From the NCBI GenBank assembly GCA_019746975.1, contig JAIERK010000015.1:1-36341 (forward strand): DNA of 36,341 bases, read 5' to 3'. The position numbers were made by a program, and so were the translations under genes. The notes below the pieces were generated by a model that saw only the letters and a list, made by a program, of their open reading frames with translations, ran no database searches and was not told the DNA's origin. The stretch is from Candidatus Obscuribacterales bacterium. Its GTDB lineage: Bacteria; Cyanobacteriota; Vampirovibrionia; Obscuribacterales; Obscuribacteraceae. This document shows positions 7,925 to 17,341 of this stretch, in pieces (within the stretch, counting starts at the first letter, position 1; each line of letters opens with the position of its first letter).

Positions 7925-9505
7925 ATGCCAACTAAAACAGCGGTCATCATAGGTGCGGGTCCAGCAGGACTCACTGCTGCGTATGAGCTTCTTTCGCGCA
8001 CTGACTACATGCCTGTGATTATCGAGGCTAGCGATCGGATTGGCGGTCTCTCTTGCACTGTCGAGTACAAAGGGAATCGCATGGACATTGGCGGTCACCG
8101 TTTTTTCTCGAAGTCCGATCGTGTCATGGACTGGTGGATGGATATCTTGCCCATGCAATCGACGGGCACGCGCATTGCGCGCATCGCTTATCAAGGTGCA
8201 AAGCGCGACTTCACCGTGCCTCAGACCGGTCCTGATCCGACCGTAGAAGACAAGGTGATGCTTCTGCGGGAGCGTAAGTCTCGACTATATTTTATGCGTC
8301 GCTTGTTCGACTATCCAATTAGCCTCAGCCCTGACACGGTAATGAAGCTTGGAATTTTCAAAACGGCGAAAATCGGATTCAGTTACATGCGATCTATGGC
8401 TTGGCCGATAAAACCAGAAGCCAACCTCGAACAGTTTTTCATCAATCGTTTTGGTCGCGAACTCTATCGTACGTTTTTCAAATCGTACACAGAAAAAGTT
8501 TGGGGCGTGCCCTGCCAAAAGATCGACGCATCCTGGGGCGCTCAGCGAATCAAGGGATTGTCGATTATCAAGGCGATCAAGCACGCGGTTCGAAAGATTG
8601 TTCAACCGATGAAGGATGTTAAAAAGAAAGATCTCGAGACCAGCTTGATTGAGCAATTTCTCTATCCGAAATACGGTCCGGGTCAGGTTTGGGAAACGGT
8701 CGCCAGCATTGTGCTCTCAAAGGGTGCCGAGATACATAAAAACTTCAAGGTGAAAGGCATCGAAGTCGAAGGCAACAAGATTGTCGCCATCAATGCGGTC
8801 AACGCGACCGGAGAGGAGCGTCGATTCGAAGGCGACATATTTTTCTCGTCGATGCCTATCAAAGATCTCATTCGCGCGCTTCAAACAGAGGTGCCGGCGA
8901 ACGTAAAAGAGGTAAGCGAGGGACTGCTGTATCGCGATTTTATAACTGTCGGTGTGCTGGTTGAAAACCTCAAGCTCAAAGATAAGGAAAGCGCTAATGG
9001 TGCCAAACTTATCAAAGACAACTGGATCTACATTCAGGAGCCGGATGTTTTTATCGGTCGCTTGCAAATATTCAACAACTGGAGCCCTTACATGGTGGCT
9101 AATCAGTCTCAAGTTTGGCTTGGTCTTGAGTATTTTTGCAATGATACTGATGACCTCTGGAGAAAGACGGACAAAGAGATGATCGAGCTTGGTGCCCAGG
9201 AGCTGAAGAAGATCGGAATTCTTGATGAGAGCGCCCAGGTGATCGATGCAACTGTTATTCGAATGCCAAAGACATATCCCGGCTACTTTGGCACATATGA
9301 TCGTTTCTCCGAGCTGCGCGAATTTCTGGATTCATATGAAAACCTGCATCCTGTCGGTCGCAACGGAATGCACCGATACAACAATCAGGACCATGCCATG
9401 TTGACGGCAATGGTGACGGTCGACAACCTTACGCAAGGAATTACTGATAAGTCGAACGTCTGGGACGTCAATACAGAGATGGATTATCACGAAGAGCAAA
9501 GTTAG
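7925..9505 (+). CDS. NAD(P)/FAD-dependent oxidoreductase of the amine-oxidase/UDP-galactopyranose-mutase-like type
   Basis: A 526-residue soluble protein. The N-terminal dinucleotide-binding motif is [16 protein letters not shown] (about residues 7-22). An acidic residue (IIEAS) ends the second strand, then comes the GG-rich FAD clamp [33 protein letters not shown] (about residues 40-72). A late [16 protein letters not shown] segment resembles the C-terminal FAD-contact region. This arrangement is typical of protoporphyrinogen-oxidase-like and UDP-galactopyranose-mutase-like flavoproteins, which are often found in polysaccharide loci. I cannot tell whether it mutates a nucleotide sugar or oxidises another substrate. 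ATG with AAGGAG upstream is a strong start. It sits between two minus-strand GT-C paralogs and has its own promoter. Confidence 0.85.
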   Translation: MPTKTAVIIGAGPAGLTAAYELLSRTDYMPVIIEASDRIGGLSCTVEYKGNRMDIGGHRFFSKSDRVMDWWMDILPMQSTGTRIARIAYQGAKRDFTVPQTGPDPTVEDKVMLLRERKSRLYFMRRLFDYPISLSPDTVMKLGIFKTAKIGFSYMRSMAWPIKPEANLEQFFINRFGRELYRTFFKSYTEKVWGVPCQKIDASWGAQRIKGLSIIKAIKHAVRKIVQPMKDVKKKDLETSLIEQFLYPKYGPGQVWETVASIVLSKGAEIHKNFKVKGIEVEGNKIVAINAVNATGEERRFEGDIFFSSMPIKDLIRALQTEVPANVKEVSEGLLYRDFITVGVLVENLKLKDKESANGAKLIKDNWIYIQEPDVFIGRLQIFNNWSPYMVANQSQVWLGLEYFCNDTDDLWRKTDKEMIELGAQELKKIGILDESAQVIDATVIRMPKTYPGYFGTYDRFSELREFLDSYENLHPVGRNGMHRYNNQDHAMLTAMVTVDNLTQGITDKSNVWDVNTEMDYHEEQS

Positions 9506-9554
9506 TTAGCCAAACAAAGCGGCGTAGCGCGGAAAAGGGCTGGTCGACCTGGCT

Positions 9555-11309
9555 TTAGTAGCGATAGACGAAAATGTCCAGACCATCCAATTTGTGCCAG
9601 TCCTTTACGGCGTCATCTCCGAAGAATGGAGCAACTTGAATTTTCTGCGCCTTTCCACCAACAATCTTGGCTATCAACTCTCTGAAGTTTTGCAAGAATG
9701 CGGTCTCTTCGATAACGTACTCAGTCACAGGCTGTCTAAAGTATACGATGGTGCGAGCGCCGCTCGGTTTGAACTTCTCAACGATATCCTTCAGAAGTTG
9801 TTTTTCATTCTTGCCATCGTGCTCATACATCGATAGATACGCGACAATCCGCAAATCTGCATAGCGAGCCCATTCAACTCCGTCTCGGCCGATCACTGCC
9901 ACCTTATCGCCGGGCTTTGCACCCATTTCGATCAACTGGGATGCAACCAGCCGGTTTTGATCGGGAGGGCGGTTGAAGGCTCGCACCATGTCGCTTCCGA
10001 TTCGCGTCGCGGCAAAAGTAATGGCGATAATACAGAGAGTCGCGATAGATGCTTTGAGCGCTCGGCTTCCTCTTTCGTCGTCCGAGAATTTACAGGCGCA
10101 CAGGTACGTCAGATACAACATGACGATAATGAATGAAAAGTATCTCTGGCAGGTGAAACCGAGAGCCAGACCGATGATTGCGCTAAGAGCCATGCCCGTA
10201 ACCAGTGCGGGTAACCAGACTATCGTGAAGTGATTCAAATCCTTCAATCCACTGGAAAAACGTCTGGACACAATGAAACCAACGATCCAGGCAAGCATCA
10301 GCTCCCAGCCCAGCACGTAAAATATGTACGCGATGTTTTCGACTATGCTGATTATCGAACCAACCGGATTGATCGTGACTTTAAGCCCCTCAGCGAAGTA
10401 TCCAGGGTCGTACCAAGGCGGAAATGTGACATCGAATACGCCACCGAACTCTGCGATGTCGGGGTCGGTCGATAGCATTTTGATCGGGTGCGGACAGGCT
10501 TTTATGACATCTTCGGGATTCGGGCCCAGGGGGCGGTAGCGGCAAGCCACCGTGAGCATGTAGTTGAGTCCTGCTGACGAGCCCACGGCGAATCGCCCGG
10601 TTTTTATGGTGAGCGCCGTAATGTAGGGACTCGCTACCAGCGCAGCGGAGGCGACTGTGATAAGAGTGCAGACAAGCTTCTGTTTCAGCTTCGCAACTTT
10701 CCAGGTTGACAAAAAGATGAATGTCACCACCGCTGGTACCATTACCGCTTTAGCTAGATAGCCCATTCCGAGCGCGACTCCGAGAAGCGCGAAGCGCCAC
10801 AGCTTTGGGTCTCTATATATCTGCATTACTATCGCGGTAGACAAGAAAAAACTAATTGCGACAAGTTGGTCTGGTGTCGATTGGTTGATCGCCATTACTG
10901 CCAGGAACACCCAAGCGAAGAGGCTGTAGCTGACCACCATCCACTGGCGATCGCTAACTCTTGCCCTGGCCGATAGGAGTTGAATCTTCTCTTTGTACAG
11001 CAGAATGAATTGTCGGAGAAAGAAATCGAAAGCGAAGAACAAACCGATGAAAATCGCGACGTTCACGAACTTCGCGACCGATGCGTGGTCTTGCGAACTC
11101 GTATTGAAAAGTTTAAACAGCAATCCTAAAACGAACGGATAGAGAGGGCTCCAATACCCATTTACACCGTTGAGCCAATCGAAGTGCGAAAAGTATCTTG
11201 CCTGGTCCAGGTAAGAGCAATCATCGCTGGAATAGGCAATCGGTCCATAGGCGAATGCTTGCACAAGCGCAATTGATACCAGAGCTAGAAAAAGAACGCG
11301 TTTCGCCAC
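9555..11309 (-). CDS. GT-C family membrane glycosyltransferase (ArnT/PMT-like), paralog 2
   Basis: A 584-residue protein with a GTG start. The first loop reads YSSDDCSYLDQARYF, then NGYWSPLYPFVLGLLFKLF, closely matching the same region of the 6037-7773 protein. This fixes the D-D-x-x-Y-L-D acidic motif as the likely catalytic site. About eleven membrane helices are followed by a soluble C-terminal domain of about 130 residues containing GDKVAVIGRDG and VEWARYADLRIV. It is the last gene of a minus-strand operon (methyltransferase, radical SAM, flippase-like protein, this gene) with gaps of 69, 27 and 30 bases. That context suggests it adds the final sugar to, or exports a sugar onto, the product of the operon. 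The donor is presumably polyprenyl-linked. Confidence 0.8.
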   Translation of the reverse strand: MAKRVLFLALVSIALVQAFAYGPIAYSSDDCSYLDQARYFSHFDWLNGVNGYWSPLYPFVLGLLFKLFNTSSQDHASVAKFVNVAIFIGLFFAFDFFLRQFILLYKEKIQLLSARARVSDRQWMVVSYSLFAWVFLAVMAINQSTPDQLVAISFFLSTAIVMQIYRDPKLWRFALLGVALGMGYLAKAVMVPAVVTFIFLSTWKVAKLKQKLVCTLITVASAALVASPYITALTIKTGRFAVGSSAGLNYMLTVACRYRPLGPNPEDVIKACPHPIKMLSTDPDIAEFGGVFDVTFPPWYDPGYFAEGLKVTINPVGSIISIVENIAYIFYVLGWELMLAWIVGFIVSRRFSSGLKDLNHFTIVWLPALVTGMALSAIIGLALGFTCQRYFSFIIVMLYLTYLCACKFSDDERGSRALKASIATLCIIAITFAATRIGSDMVRAFNRPPDQNRLVASQLIEMGAKPGDKVAVIGRDGVEWARYADLRIVAYLSMYEHDGKNEKQLLKDIVEKFKPSGARTIVYFRQPVTEYVIEETAFLQNFRELIAKIVGGKAQKIQVAPFFGDDAVKDWHKLDGLDIFVYRY

Positions 11310-11339
11310 GATGTTGTTTCTTTCGTTCCAGACGTAGTG

Positions 11340-12302
11340 TTATGCGGTGGACTCTTCCTGCTCCTTTTCGATCTGAAAGTGTCCGAGCAAATAGACCGCT
11401 CCTCCTAAGAGCGAATTGCCTAGCGTCAAGCCCAGCCACATTATCGCGTAACTGGCTGCCAACGCTTGATTGACGCCGGCCTGAGTCAGGAAATAGGTAT
11501 AACCGAATTCGCGAACTCCAATGCCAGAGATGTTGGGAACGATGAGCGCGAACATTACCACACTCGAATGCATAAAGAAAAAGTACCAGAGCGGCACGTT
11601 CGTTATCCCGAGAGACTGAGCCAGTACCGCATGGCTGAGGACGAAGACTGTGTGCATCAAGAGCGATAGCAGTAGTGCCACCACGACAACTCCCCGGTCG
11701 TTCCAGTAGACTTCTGCACATGGTCCGTGTAGTTGTTTGGTCAACCAATTACCTTCTCCTAAAAGTCGCATGGAGAGCTGCGGCAGGAAATTTAAAATCG
11801 GTAGCATGGCGAGGGTGCCGACCACTATAGTTATCTTTAAAAAGAATGGCACCAATTTCTGGTCGGGGCAGAAGGAGAGGCTAACCGCGCCGAGCATCAG
11901 CAGTACGAACAGACCTATGACGCGGTCCGCCAACACAGAGTAGGTCGCAACGCCTGGCTGTCCTGTATTCTTGGAAAGGCTAACCGCGCGGCTCACATCG
12001 CTGCCCAGGGTAGCAGGCAGAAAGAGCGTGAAGAATGCGCCCACGAAAGTGTACTGAACAAAACGCCAGAGAGGTTGATGCAAACCGACAGCGACTGCTA
12101 GTCGCTGCCACCGCAGTGCGCTTATGATGATAGTGACAACGACGAGCGAGATTGTTATTGTGAGGTATTGAGGATTCGCCTTGGCAGCGATCTTCAAACA
12201 TTCCGTCAGATCAATCTTCCCCAAAATAAACAGTGCTGCGAACAAAAGCAGGCTGACCGCAAGTCGTAGACAAATCTGCACGAACTTGGGCAATCGTCTC
12301 AT
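11340..12302 (-). CDS. Lysylphosphatidylglycerol-synthase-type transmembrane protein (flippase-like, YbhN/UPF0104 family)
   Basis: A 320-residue protein with about eight membrane helices. It carries the family's early signature: ALRWQRLAVAVGL followed by FVQYTFVGAFFTLFLPATLGSDVSRAVSL, then SVLADRVIGLFVLL. It lacks the soluble aminoacyl-transferase domain of MprF, so it corresponds to the stand-alone membrane half (PF03706 type). Such proteins often accompany polyprenyl-phosphate glycosyltransferases and are thought to move or organise lipid-linked intermediates. It is 30 bases from the GT-C gene downstream and 27 bases from the radical SAM gene upstream. The ATG start gives a basic MRRLPK N-terminus before the first helix. 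Confidence 0.85.
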   Translation of the reverse strand: MRRLPKFVQICLRLAVSLLLFAALFILGKIDLTECLKIAAKANPQYLTITISLVVVTIIISALRWQRLAVAVGLHQPLWRFVQYTFVGAFFTLFLPATLGSDVSRAVSLSKNTGQPGVATYSVLADRVIGLFVLLMLGAVSLSFCPDQKLVPFFLKITIVVGTLAMLPILNFLPQLSMRLLGEGNWLTKQLHGPCAEVYWNDRGVVVVALLLSLLMHTVFVLSHAVLAQSLGITNVPLWYFFFMHSSVVMFALIVPNISGIGVREFGYTYFLTQAGVNQALAASYAIMWLGLTLGNSLLGGAVYLLGHFQIEKEQEESTA

Positions 12303-12329
12303 TCTGTTCGCAACCTCAAATCCTTGAAT

Positions 12330-13364
12330 TTATGTAGTGGATTTATTCAAGACAGATTGGCGCTCCATGAGAGAATCGAAATCGGTGATTTCGTCCAGGT
12401 TGTCTGGATACGTGTAGAGATAAGTGCAATTGCGACAAGCGTCATTTTCTTCTTTCCGGCGCTCTATATGCATGCGCTGAAACGCACGTAATTCAGGGCC
12501 GTTCCAGATATCTCTCAGGCTTTGCTTGAAAATGTTGCCGACGACAGTTTTCTTCTCCCAATCCACTCCGCAGACGCTCACATCGCCGGAGGAATGAACG
12601 ACGGTGGTGTAGAAAGGAAATGCACAAACCTGTTTTGGAAAACGGAATAGAGCGGCTTTTTCAATTTTCTCGCCGTAAACATTGTCGATGAAATCAGCTT
12701 CATTAGGGTTGTCCCAGTTCATCGGCCGCTCGAGTCGAATTTCGTCGCAGATATTCGAGTAGGTTTCAAAAAAGCGTTTTTCTTCTTCTTGATCGAAAGG
12801 GTTGATCATTTTGATGTAAACAAATGGGCTCTTAGCGCCAGTCTTCTGTTTCATCTCCCAGAGATTAGCAATGTTGGTTCTAATCAACTCTGGGCTGACA
12901 TTTGTCTGAGTGATCTCCTTGTGTCTTTCCGGAGTCATGCCGTAAATGCTGATGCGGAGATAATCCAGACCGCTCTCGAGAATGCGTTCGGCATTCTTCT
13001 GATTGATGGCAGACGCATTGGAAGTTACTTCAATCCTGTCGGCCATATCTATTTTCTTAGCGTAGGCGACCATTTCGGGCAGCTCTTTGTGAAGGAAAGG
13101 CTCACCCAACATGTAAAATCGCAGCACCTTCAGTTTGCCGAGTTCGACAGAGTCATGACAGATTTTCTTGAATTGATCCATGTCGAGATAGCTGATACCA
13201 CCTACCTTTTCCACGTAATCAGGAATCGATTCAGGACAAAATCTGCACTTGAAATTGCATCGGTTGGTAAGTTCCAGATACATCGCCCATGGATGAGCCA
13301 GAGGCAATTGTTTGGCCAGAGACGAGTCTCTGTCTGGATCCTGGAGTTTGGAATAAGACTGCAT
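12330..13364 (-). CDS. Radical SAM/SPASM-domain protein
   Basis: A 344-residue protein. The radical SAM cluster motif CxxxCxxC is at C36, C40 and C43 (TNRCNFKCRFCP), followed by the GE motif (MLGEPFLHKE) and other TIM-barrel features (EVTSNAS, LRISIYG). The C-terminal part has the Cys set of a SPASM region (QVCAFPF, VSVCGVDWEKKTVVGNI, NDACRNCTY), which binds one or two auxiliary Fe-S clusters. Members modify peptides or small molecules by radical chemistry. In glycan loci they may act on sugars, but no small peptide substrate gene is seen nearby. AGGA precedes the ATG. It is the second gene of the four-gene minus-strand operon. Confidence 0.88.
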   Translation of the reverse strand: MQSYSKLQDPDRDSSLAKQLPLAHPWAMYLELTNRCNFKCRFCPESIPDYVEKVGGISYLDMDQFKKICHDSVELGKLKVLRFYMLGEPFLHKELPEMVAYAKKIDMADRIEVTSNASAINQKNAERILESGLDYLRISIYGMTPERHKEITQTNVSPELIRTNIANLWEMKQKTGAKSPFVYIKMINPFDQEEEKRFFETYSNICDEIRLERPMNWDNPNEADFIDNVYGEKIEKAALFRFPKQVCAFPFYTTVVHSSGDVSVCGVDWEKKTVVGNIFKQSLRDIWNGPELRAFQRMHIERRKEENDACRNCTYLYTYPDNLDEITDFDSLMERQSVLNKSTT

Positions 13365-13433
13365 CGTCGATCATCCTATATTTCGGTGCCCATAAATCCA
13401 CTGTAGCACGTCGTTTTCGCTGTCCGGTACCTT

Positions 13434-14315
13434 CTAAGCTTCTGTCTCTTTGACGGCCAATACTGTGATAATGTCGTGCAGGTCCTTGTAAATCTTCATG
13501 TTGCCCAATGGGGATTTATTGAGCATTTGATATGCGTTGAAGTAAAAGCCTGACTGTGCACCGCGAGCCAGCCGATAGGGCACGGTTTTCAAATCGAGGA
13601 CATGTCCGATGAACATGTTGGAGACGACCTTGAATCCAGCCTGTTTGAGCGATTCTTTCAGAGTTGCTTTGTTGAAGTAGAACAGGTGGCCGGGCGGCGA
13701 GATCGCGTAGAACTGGTCTTTCGTGATCTGGGCATACAGGCACGAGATGTTGTGAACTTTCACGACGACCAATCCGCCCTTCTTTAATACTCGATTCACT
13801 TGTTTTAAGTCGTCGACGGGTTGGGGGCAGTGATCGAGCACATCCAGCATAGTGACTACATCGAAGAGCTTGCCTTCCAAGTCGTAAGTTGACAGCGGAC
13901 CCTGGTGAATGTTCTTTTCGCCATACTTGGCTCGTGCTTCATCCGCCCAGCGTTTGGTGAACTCGGTGCCATAACGCTCCCATTCTTCGCCCATAACATC
14001 CAAAAATTGACCGCGATTGCAGCCGATGTCGAGAACCTTCCCGGGCTTTTGACGTTTGTTGAGGACTTGCTTCAGGCGTCTGTAGTAGAACTTTAGATTT
14101 TCCTGATTCTTTTCGTCGTCGTAAACGTAGTCGTAACCATGCTTCTCATAGAATGGTCCAAGAGTCTCGCTCGTCATCTTTTCGCGTACGAAAACAAGAG
14201 TGCACTTACGACATTCGGAGATAGTGAAATCATGAACGGTGTAGAGGTCGGATAGCTCTTTACTACCGCAGATTGGGCACGCCGTATACAATTCAGTCTC
14301 TGATGCTATGGTCAC
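13434..14315 (-). CDS. SAM-dependent methyltransferase with N-terminal zinc ribbon
   Basis: A 293-residue protein. The N-terminal zinc ribbon uses C13-x2-C16 (CPICGS) and C35-x2-C38 (CRKC). The Rossmann-fold methyltransferase has motif I VLDIGCNRGQFLD at about residues 94-106, an acidic post-motif (YGTEF) and a motif with VVTMLDVLDHCPQP. The layout is common among class I methyltransferases in polysaccharide loci, which act on nucleotide sugars or lipid-linked sugars. It starts with GTG preceded by GAGG and is the first gene of the minus-strand operon that continues into the radical SAM gene 69 bases downstream. The substrate is unknown. Confidence 0.85.
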   Translation of the reverse strand: MTIASETELYTACPICGSKELSDLYTVHDFTISECRKCTLVFVREKMTSETLGPFYEKHGYDYVYDDEKNQENLKFYYRRLKQVLNKRQKPGKVLDIGCNRGQFLDVMGEEWERYGTEFTKRWADEARAKYGEKNIHQGPLSTYDLEGKLFDVVTMLDVLDHCPQPVDDLKQVNRVLKKGGLVVVKVHNISCLYAQITKDQFYAISPPGHLFYFNKATLKESLKQAGFKVVSNMFIGHVLDLKTVPYRLARGAQSGFYFNAYQMLNKSPLGNMKIYKDLHDIITVLAVKETEA

Positions 14316-14524
14316 GATGGCCTCAATAGTAAGTTAGAATTCTACTCTTGTACTTCCCACCAACACGACCAAAGTAACACTTTGCGACTGTACGCTAAGG
14401 CACTGAATACCGACGGTGCGTTCGAGGTTGATTCTTTCTCCGAGGTCTGTGACCAGTTGTCTAAAGTAGCTTGTGCGACTCATAAACGTCTGACGCTGGT
14501 TGCAAGCGATCTCAGGGGGCGTTC

Positions 14525-15565
14525 TTGAAGAAAATTAGCATAGTTTCTGGTTGTTTCAACGAAGAGGACAACGTCCTGATCCTGATCGAGCGTATCCGAG
14601 CTGTGTTCTCGACGTTGCCGCAATATGACTACGAAGTCATTTTCATCGACAATGCTTCCACTGATGGCACCGTGAAAAAGCTCAAGATGGTCGCAGAGCA
14701 GGATAGGCGCATAAAAATCATTGTCAATAATAGGAATTTCGGCGTGTTGCGATCTTCCTACCATGCTTTCCTGCAAGCGAGTGGCGATGCTGTATGTCCG
14801 ATGGCGTCGGACTTGCAGGAGCCGCCGGAATTGCTTCCCGCGTTCATCACCGCGTGGGAATCTGGAGCCGAAGTCGTGGCCGCAGTCAAGGAGTCGTCTG
14901 AGGAAAACTGGATTATCTTTCTGCTGCGAACAGTTTTCTACAAACTTTTGAATAAGTTTGCCAACATAAAGCTTATCGAGCACTATACCGGCTTCGGTCT
15001 GTATGACAAGTGCGTTATAAAGGAGCTCAGGCAGCTCGACGACAGCTATCCTTTTTTCAGAGGCCTGATTTTCGAGCTTGGATTTACCATCGCCAAGGTG
15101 ACGTTCAAGCAGCCCGAGCGAATTCACGGAAGAACCAAGTACAGGTGGTATGACCTCTACGACATCGCTATGAATGGCTTGACAAGTCATTCTGTAATTC
15201 CAATGCGAATCGCGACGATCATGGGTTTTACTCTAGCAGGACTCAGTTTTCTTGTTGCCACCATCTATTTGATCGTGAAATTGATTTTCTGGTCGTCGTT
15301 TCCGCTTGGTATGGCGCCATTGGTCATCGGCATGTTCGGCATGTTCTCAGTGCAATTGATTTTCATTGGTCTGCTTGGCGAATATATTGGCGCGAGCCAT
15401 CGCCAGCTTCTCAATCGACCATTTGTGATCGAGCGAGAAAGAATCAATTTTGACAACCCACCAATCACAGCACGGCTCCGCTTGAGCGATTTGCAAAGGT
15501 CAATCGAAGACTCGTCTACCAGGTCCACAACTACTATGAGCGCGGACTCGCTCTCAGACCGTTAA
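14525..15565 (+). CDS. GT2 glycosyltransferase of the polyprenyl-phosphate sugar synthase type (GtrB/DPM1-like)
   Basis: A 346-residue protein. The N-terminal GT-A domain has ISIVSGCFNEEDN, then the nucleotide-sugar site VIFIDNASTDGT, and the acidic motif MASDLQEPPELL at about residue 97. The TKYRWYDL stretch is typical of dolichol-phosphate-mannose-synthase-like enzymes. Two C-terminal membrane helices (about 222-255 and 265-295) anchor it. These enzymes move a sugar from a nucleotide donor to polyprenyl phosphate, and so could supply the donors used by the GT-C enzymes here. The TTG start is preceded by AGGGGG. The gene is divergent from the methyltransferase operon and leads into the NeuB-like gene on the same strand. 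Confidence 0.88.
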   Translation: MKKISIVSGCFNEEDNVLILIERIRAVFSTLPQYDYEVIFIDNASTDGTVKKLKMVAEQDRRIKIIVNNRNFGVLRSSYHAFLQASGDAVCPMASDLQEPPELLPAFITAWESGAEVVAAVKESSEENWIIFLLRTVFYKLLNKFANIKLIEHYTGFGLYDKCVIKELRQLDDSYPFFRGLIFELGFTIAKVTFKQPERIHGRTKYRWYDLYDIAMNGLTSHSVIPMRIATIMGFTLAGLSFLVATIYLIVKLIFWSSFPLGMAPLVIGMFGMFSVQLIFIGLLGEYIGASHRQLLNRPFVIERERINFDNPPITARLRLSDLQRSIEDSSTRSTTTMSADSLSDR

Positions 15566-15702
15566 TTTTCAAGCTGCATCCGGCTGCTCGGATTTGAGAT
15601 GGCGTGTACAGCGCCAGTTTGCTCGTAAATTGGCGTGAAAGCTGACATAATTCTGAATCCTTCGTGACCGGGTCATGTTATCGGAGGAGAGGGGAGGGTA
15701 GA

Positions 15703-15708
15703 TATAAT
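15703..15708 (+). promoter_or_regulatory. Consensus TATAAT -10 element ahead of the NeuB-like gene
   Basis: A perfect TATAAT lies five bases before the upstream ATG at 15713. Transcription from it would begin at or after that ATG, so the in-frame ATG at 15740 (with GAAGGCGGG upstream) is the more likely start unless the message is leaderless. The -35 region is weak (TTATCG with a long spacer). Confidence 0.5.
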
Positions 15709-15739
15709 TCAGATGTCACCAGAAGAAGGCGGGCAAGCC

Positions 15740-17317
15740 ATGAGCCAAATACCCGATAGACTGTTCATCCTCGAGCTCGCCAATAACCACATGGGCGATG
15801 TGGAACATGGAATTCGAATTATCAAAGAGCTGAGGGAAGTTGCCAAGGATTTTCCATTTAACTTTGCGATCAAGCTTCAGTATCGCGATCTAGACACTTT
15901 TATTCATCCCGATTTTAAGGGACGCGATGACATCAAGTACGTCAAGCGTTTTTCAGAGACAAAACTGAGTAAGGATCAGCGTCGCCGTCTCGTGGCAGCT
16001 ATCAAGGAAAACGGCTTCACTGCTATGTGTACGCCGTTCGACGAGGAGTCGGTTGCTCAAGTTGTCGACGACGGTTTTGACATCTTGAAAATCGGCAGTT
16101 GTTCTTTCGCCGATTGGCCCCTTATTGAGAGGGCGATGGCCACTGAGCTACCTCTGATTCTCTCCACTGCGGGTGCCAGTCTCAGCGACATCGACAACGT
16201 CTCCGACTTCTGCGAGCACCACTTCAAAGATTTCGCGCTCATGCACTGCATTGCGGAGTATCCGACCCGAGCTGAAAACATGCAGCTCAATCAAATCGAT
16301 TTGCTTCGTACTCGATTTCCTCATCTTCGCATCGGTTATTCGACGCATGAAGTACCGGGCGAGAAGCTTGCGTTGGTGATGTCAATCGCCAAGGGATGCA
16401 CGCTGTTCGAAAAGCATGTTGGTGTTCCAACAGACAAGTATTCCAATAACGATTACTCGGCCAGTCCGCTTCAAGTGAAGGAATGGCTCCAGGAAGCGGT
16501 TAAAGCCTTCGACATGCTCGGTATTGCAGAAGGACGGGTAGAGCCGACTGAGAAGGAAATTTCCACGCTTTTGTCTCTCCGTCGCGGAGTGTTTGCAAAA
16601 CGCGAAATCAAGGCCGGAGAATCGCTGCGAGCCAACGATATTTTCTTCGCAATTCCGACTATCGAAGATCACGTTACCGCTAACGAGTGGTCTAAGTACA
16701 CGCGTTTTCGTGCGGTCGAAGACATCCCTGCCGGAGCGGCAGTGACGCGCATCAATACAGATCTAGAGTGCGTACGTGAGTCGATTCTTTCGATCGTGAC
16801 CAGAATTCAGCTCCTTCTCAAGGAAGGCAACATCGTCATTCCGCAGGGTACCAAGCTGGAAATTTCGCATCATTACGGTCTTGAAAAATTCGATGAGGTT
16901 GGCGCTGTTTTAATCACCTTGATCAATCGTGATTACTGCAAGAAAATAATCGCAGTCTTGCCCGGACAGAAGCATCCCACCCATTTCCATAAGAAAAAAG
17001 ACGAGACCTTGCATGTGCTCCACGGCACGCTACGAGTCACCCTGGATGGTGTCACGAAAGAATATGGCGCCGGCGAGATGATTGTAGTCGAGCCAGGAAT
17101 GCCGCACTCCTTTGAGAGCGATCTCGGTTCGGTCTTCGAAGAGATATCTTCGACTCACTTCCTTAACGACTCTGTTTATACCGATGATTCAATCAACAAC
17201 TATACAGACCGCAAGACCGTGATCAATCATTGGAACACAGTAACGAAGAGAAGACCTGACGCCTCGGTCCCAGTGCCGGATCGCAAAGGTGTGAAGACTG
17301 GTGTTAGAGCAAACTAG
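15740..17317 (+). CDS. NeuB-type nonulosonate synthase fused to SAF and cupin domains
   Basis: 525 residues from ATG 15740; an in-frame ATG at 15713 would add nine. Residues 1-270 are a NeuB/SpsE barrel: ELANNHMGD, AIKLQYRD, MCTPFDEESV, ILKIGSCSFADWPL, LSTAG, LMHCIAEYPT, RIGYSTHE and TLFEKHVG all match family positions. Family members condense phosphoenolpyruvate with a hexosamine-type aldehyde to make nine-carbon acidic sugars. Residues about 280-345 resemble the SAF/antifreeze-like domain (RRGVFAKREIKAGESL). Residues about 370-495 add a cupin with a textbook first motif: G409, then H415-x-H417, E422 and G429, followed by PGMPH (H456). It is therefore about 170 residues longer than usual synthases. 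The ThDP enzyme gene follows after 24 bases. The cupin could isomerise or epimerise the sugar, which would be new for this pathway as far as I know. Confidence 0.85.
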   Translation: MSQIPDRLFILELANNHMGDVEHGIRIIKELREVAKDFPFNFAIKLQYRDLDTFIHPDFKGRDDIKYVKRFSETKLSKDQRRRLVAAIKENGFTAMCTPFDEESVAQVVDDGFDILKIGSCSFADWPLIERAMATELPLILSTAGASLSDIDNVSDFCEHHFKDFALMHCIAEYPTRAENMQLNQIDLLRTRFPHLRIGYSTHEVPGEKLALVMSIAKGCTLFEKHVGVPTDKYSNNDYSASPLQVKEWLQEAVKAFDMLGIAEGRVEPTEKEISTLLSLRRGVFAKREIKAGESLRANDIFFAIPTIEDHVTANEWSKYTRFRAVEDIPAGAAVTRINTDLECVRESILSIVTRIQLLLKEGNIVIPQGTKLEISHHYGLEKFDEVGAVLITLINRDYCKKIIAVLPGQKHPTHFHKKKDETLHVLHGTLRVTLDGVTKEYGAGEMIVVEPGMPHSFESDLGSVFEEISSTHFLNDSVYTDDSINNYTDRKTVINHWNTVTKRRPDASVPVPDRKGVKTGVRAN

Positions 17318-17341
17318 AAAGACGATAAAACCGTTCGTAAA

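Noticed and set aside
12789..13406. 205-codon frame opposite the radical SAM gene
   Set aside because: Antisense to the CxxxCxxC region, with no start signal or domain.
14480..15190. 236-codon open frame opposite the GT2 glycosyltransferase
   Set aside because: The GT2 gene on the plus strand has clear catalytic motifs. The antisense frame has no recognisable domain and is a codon-bias shadow.
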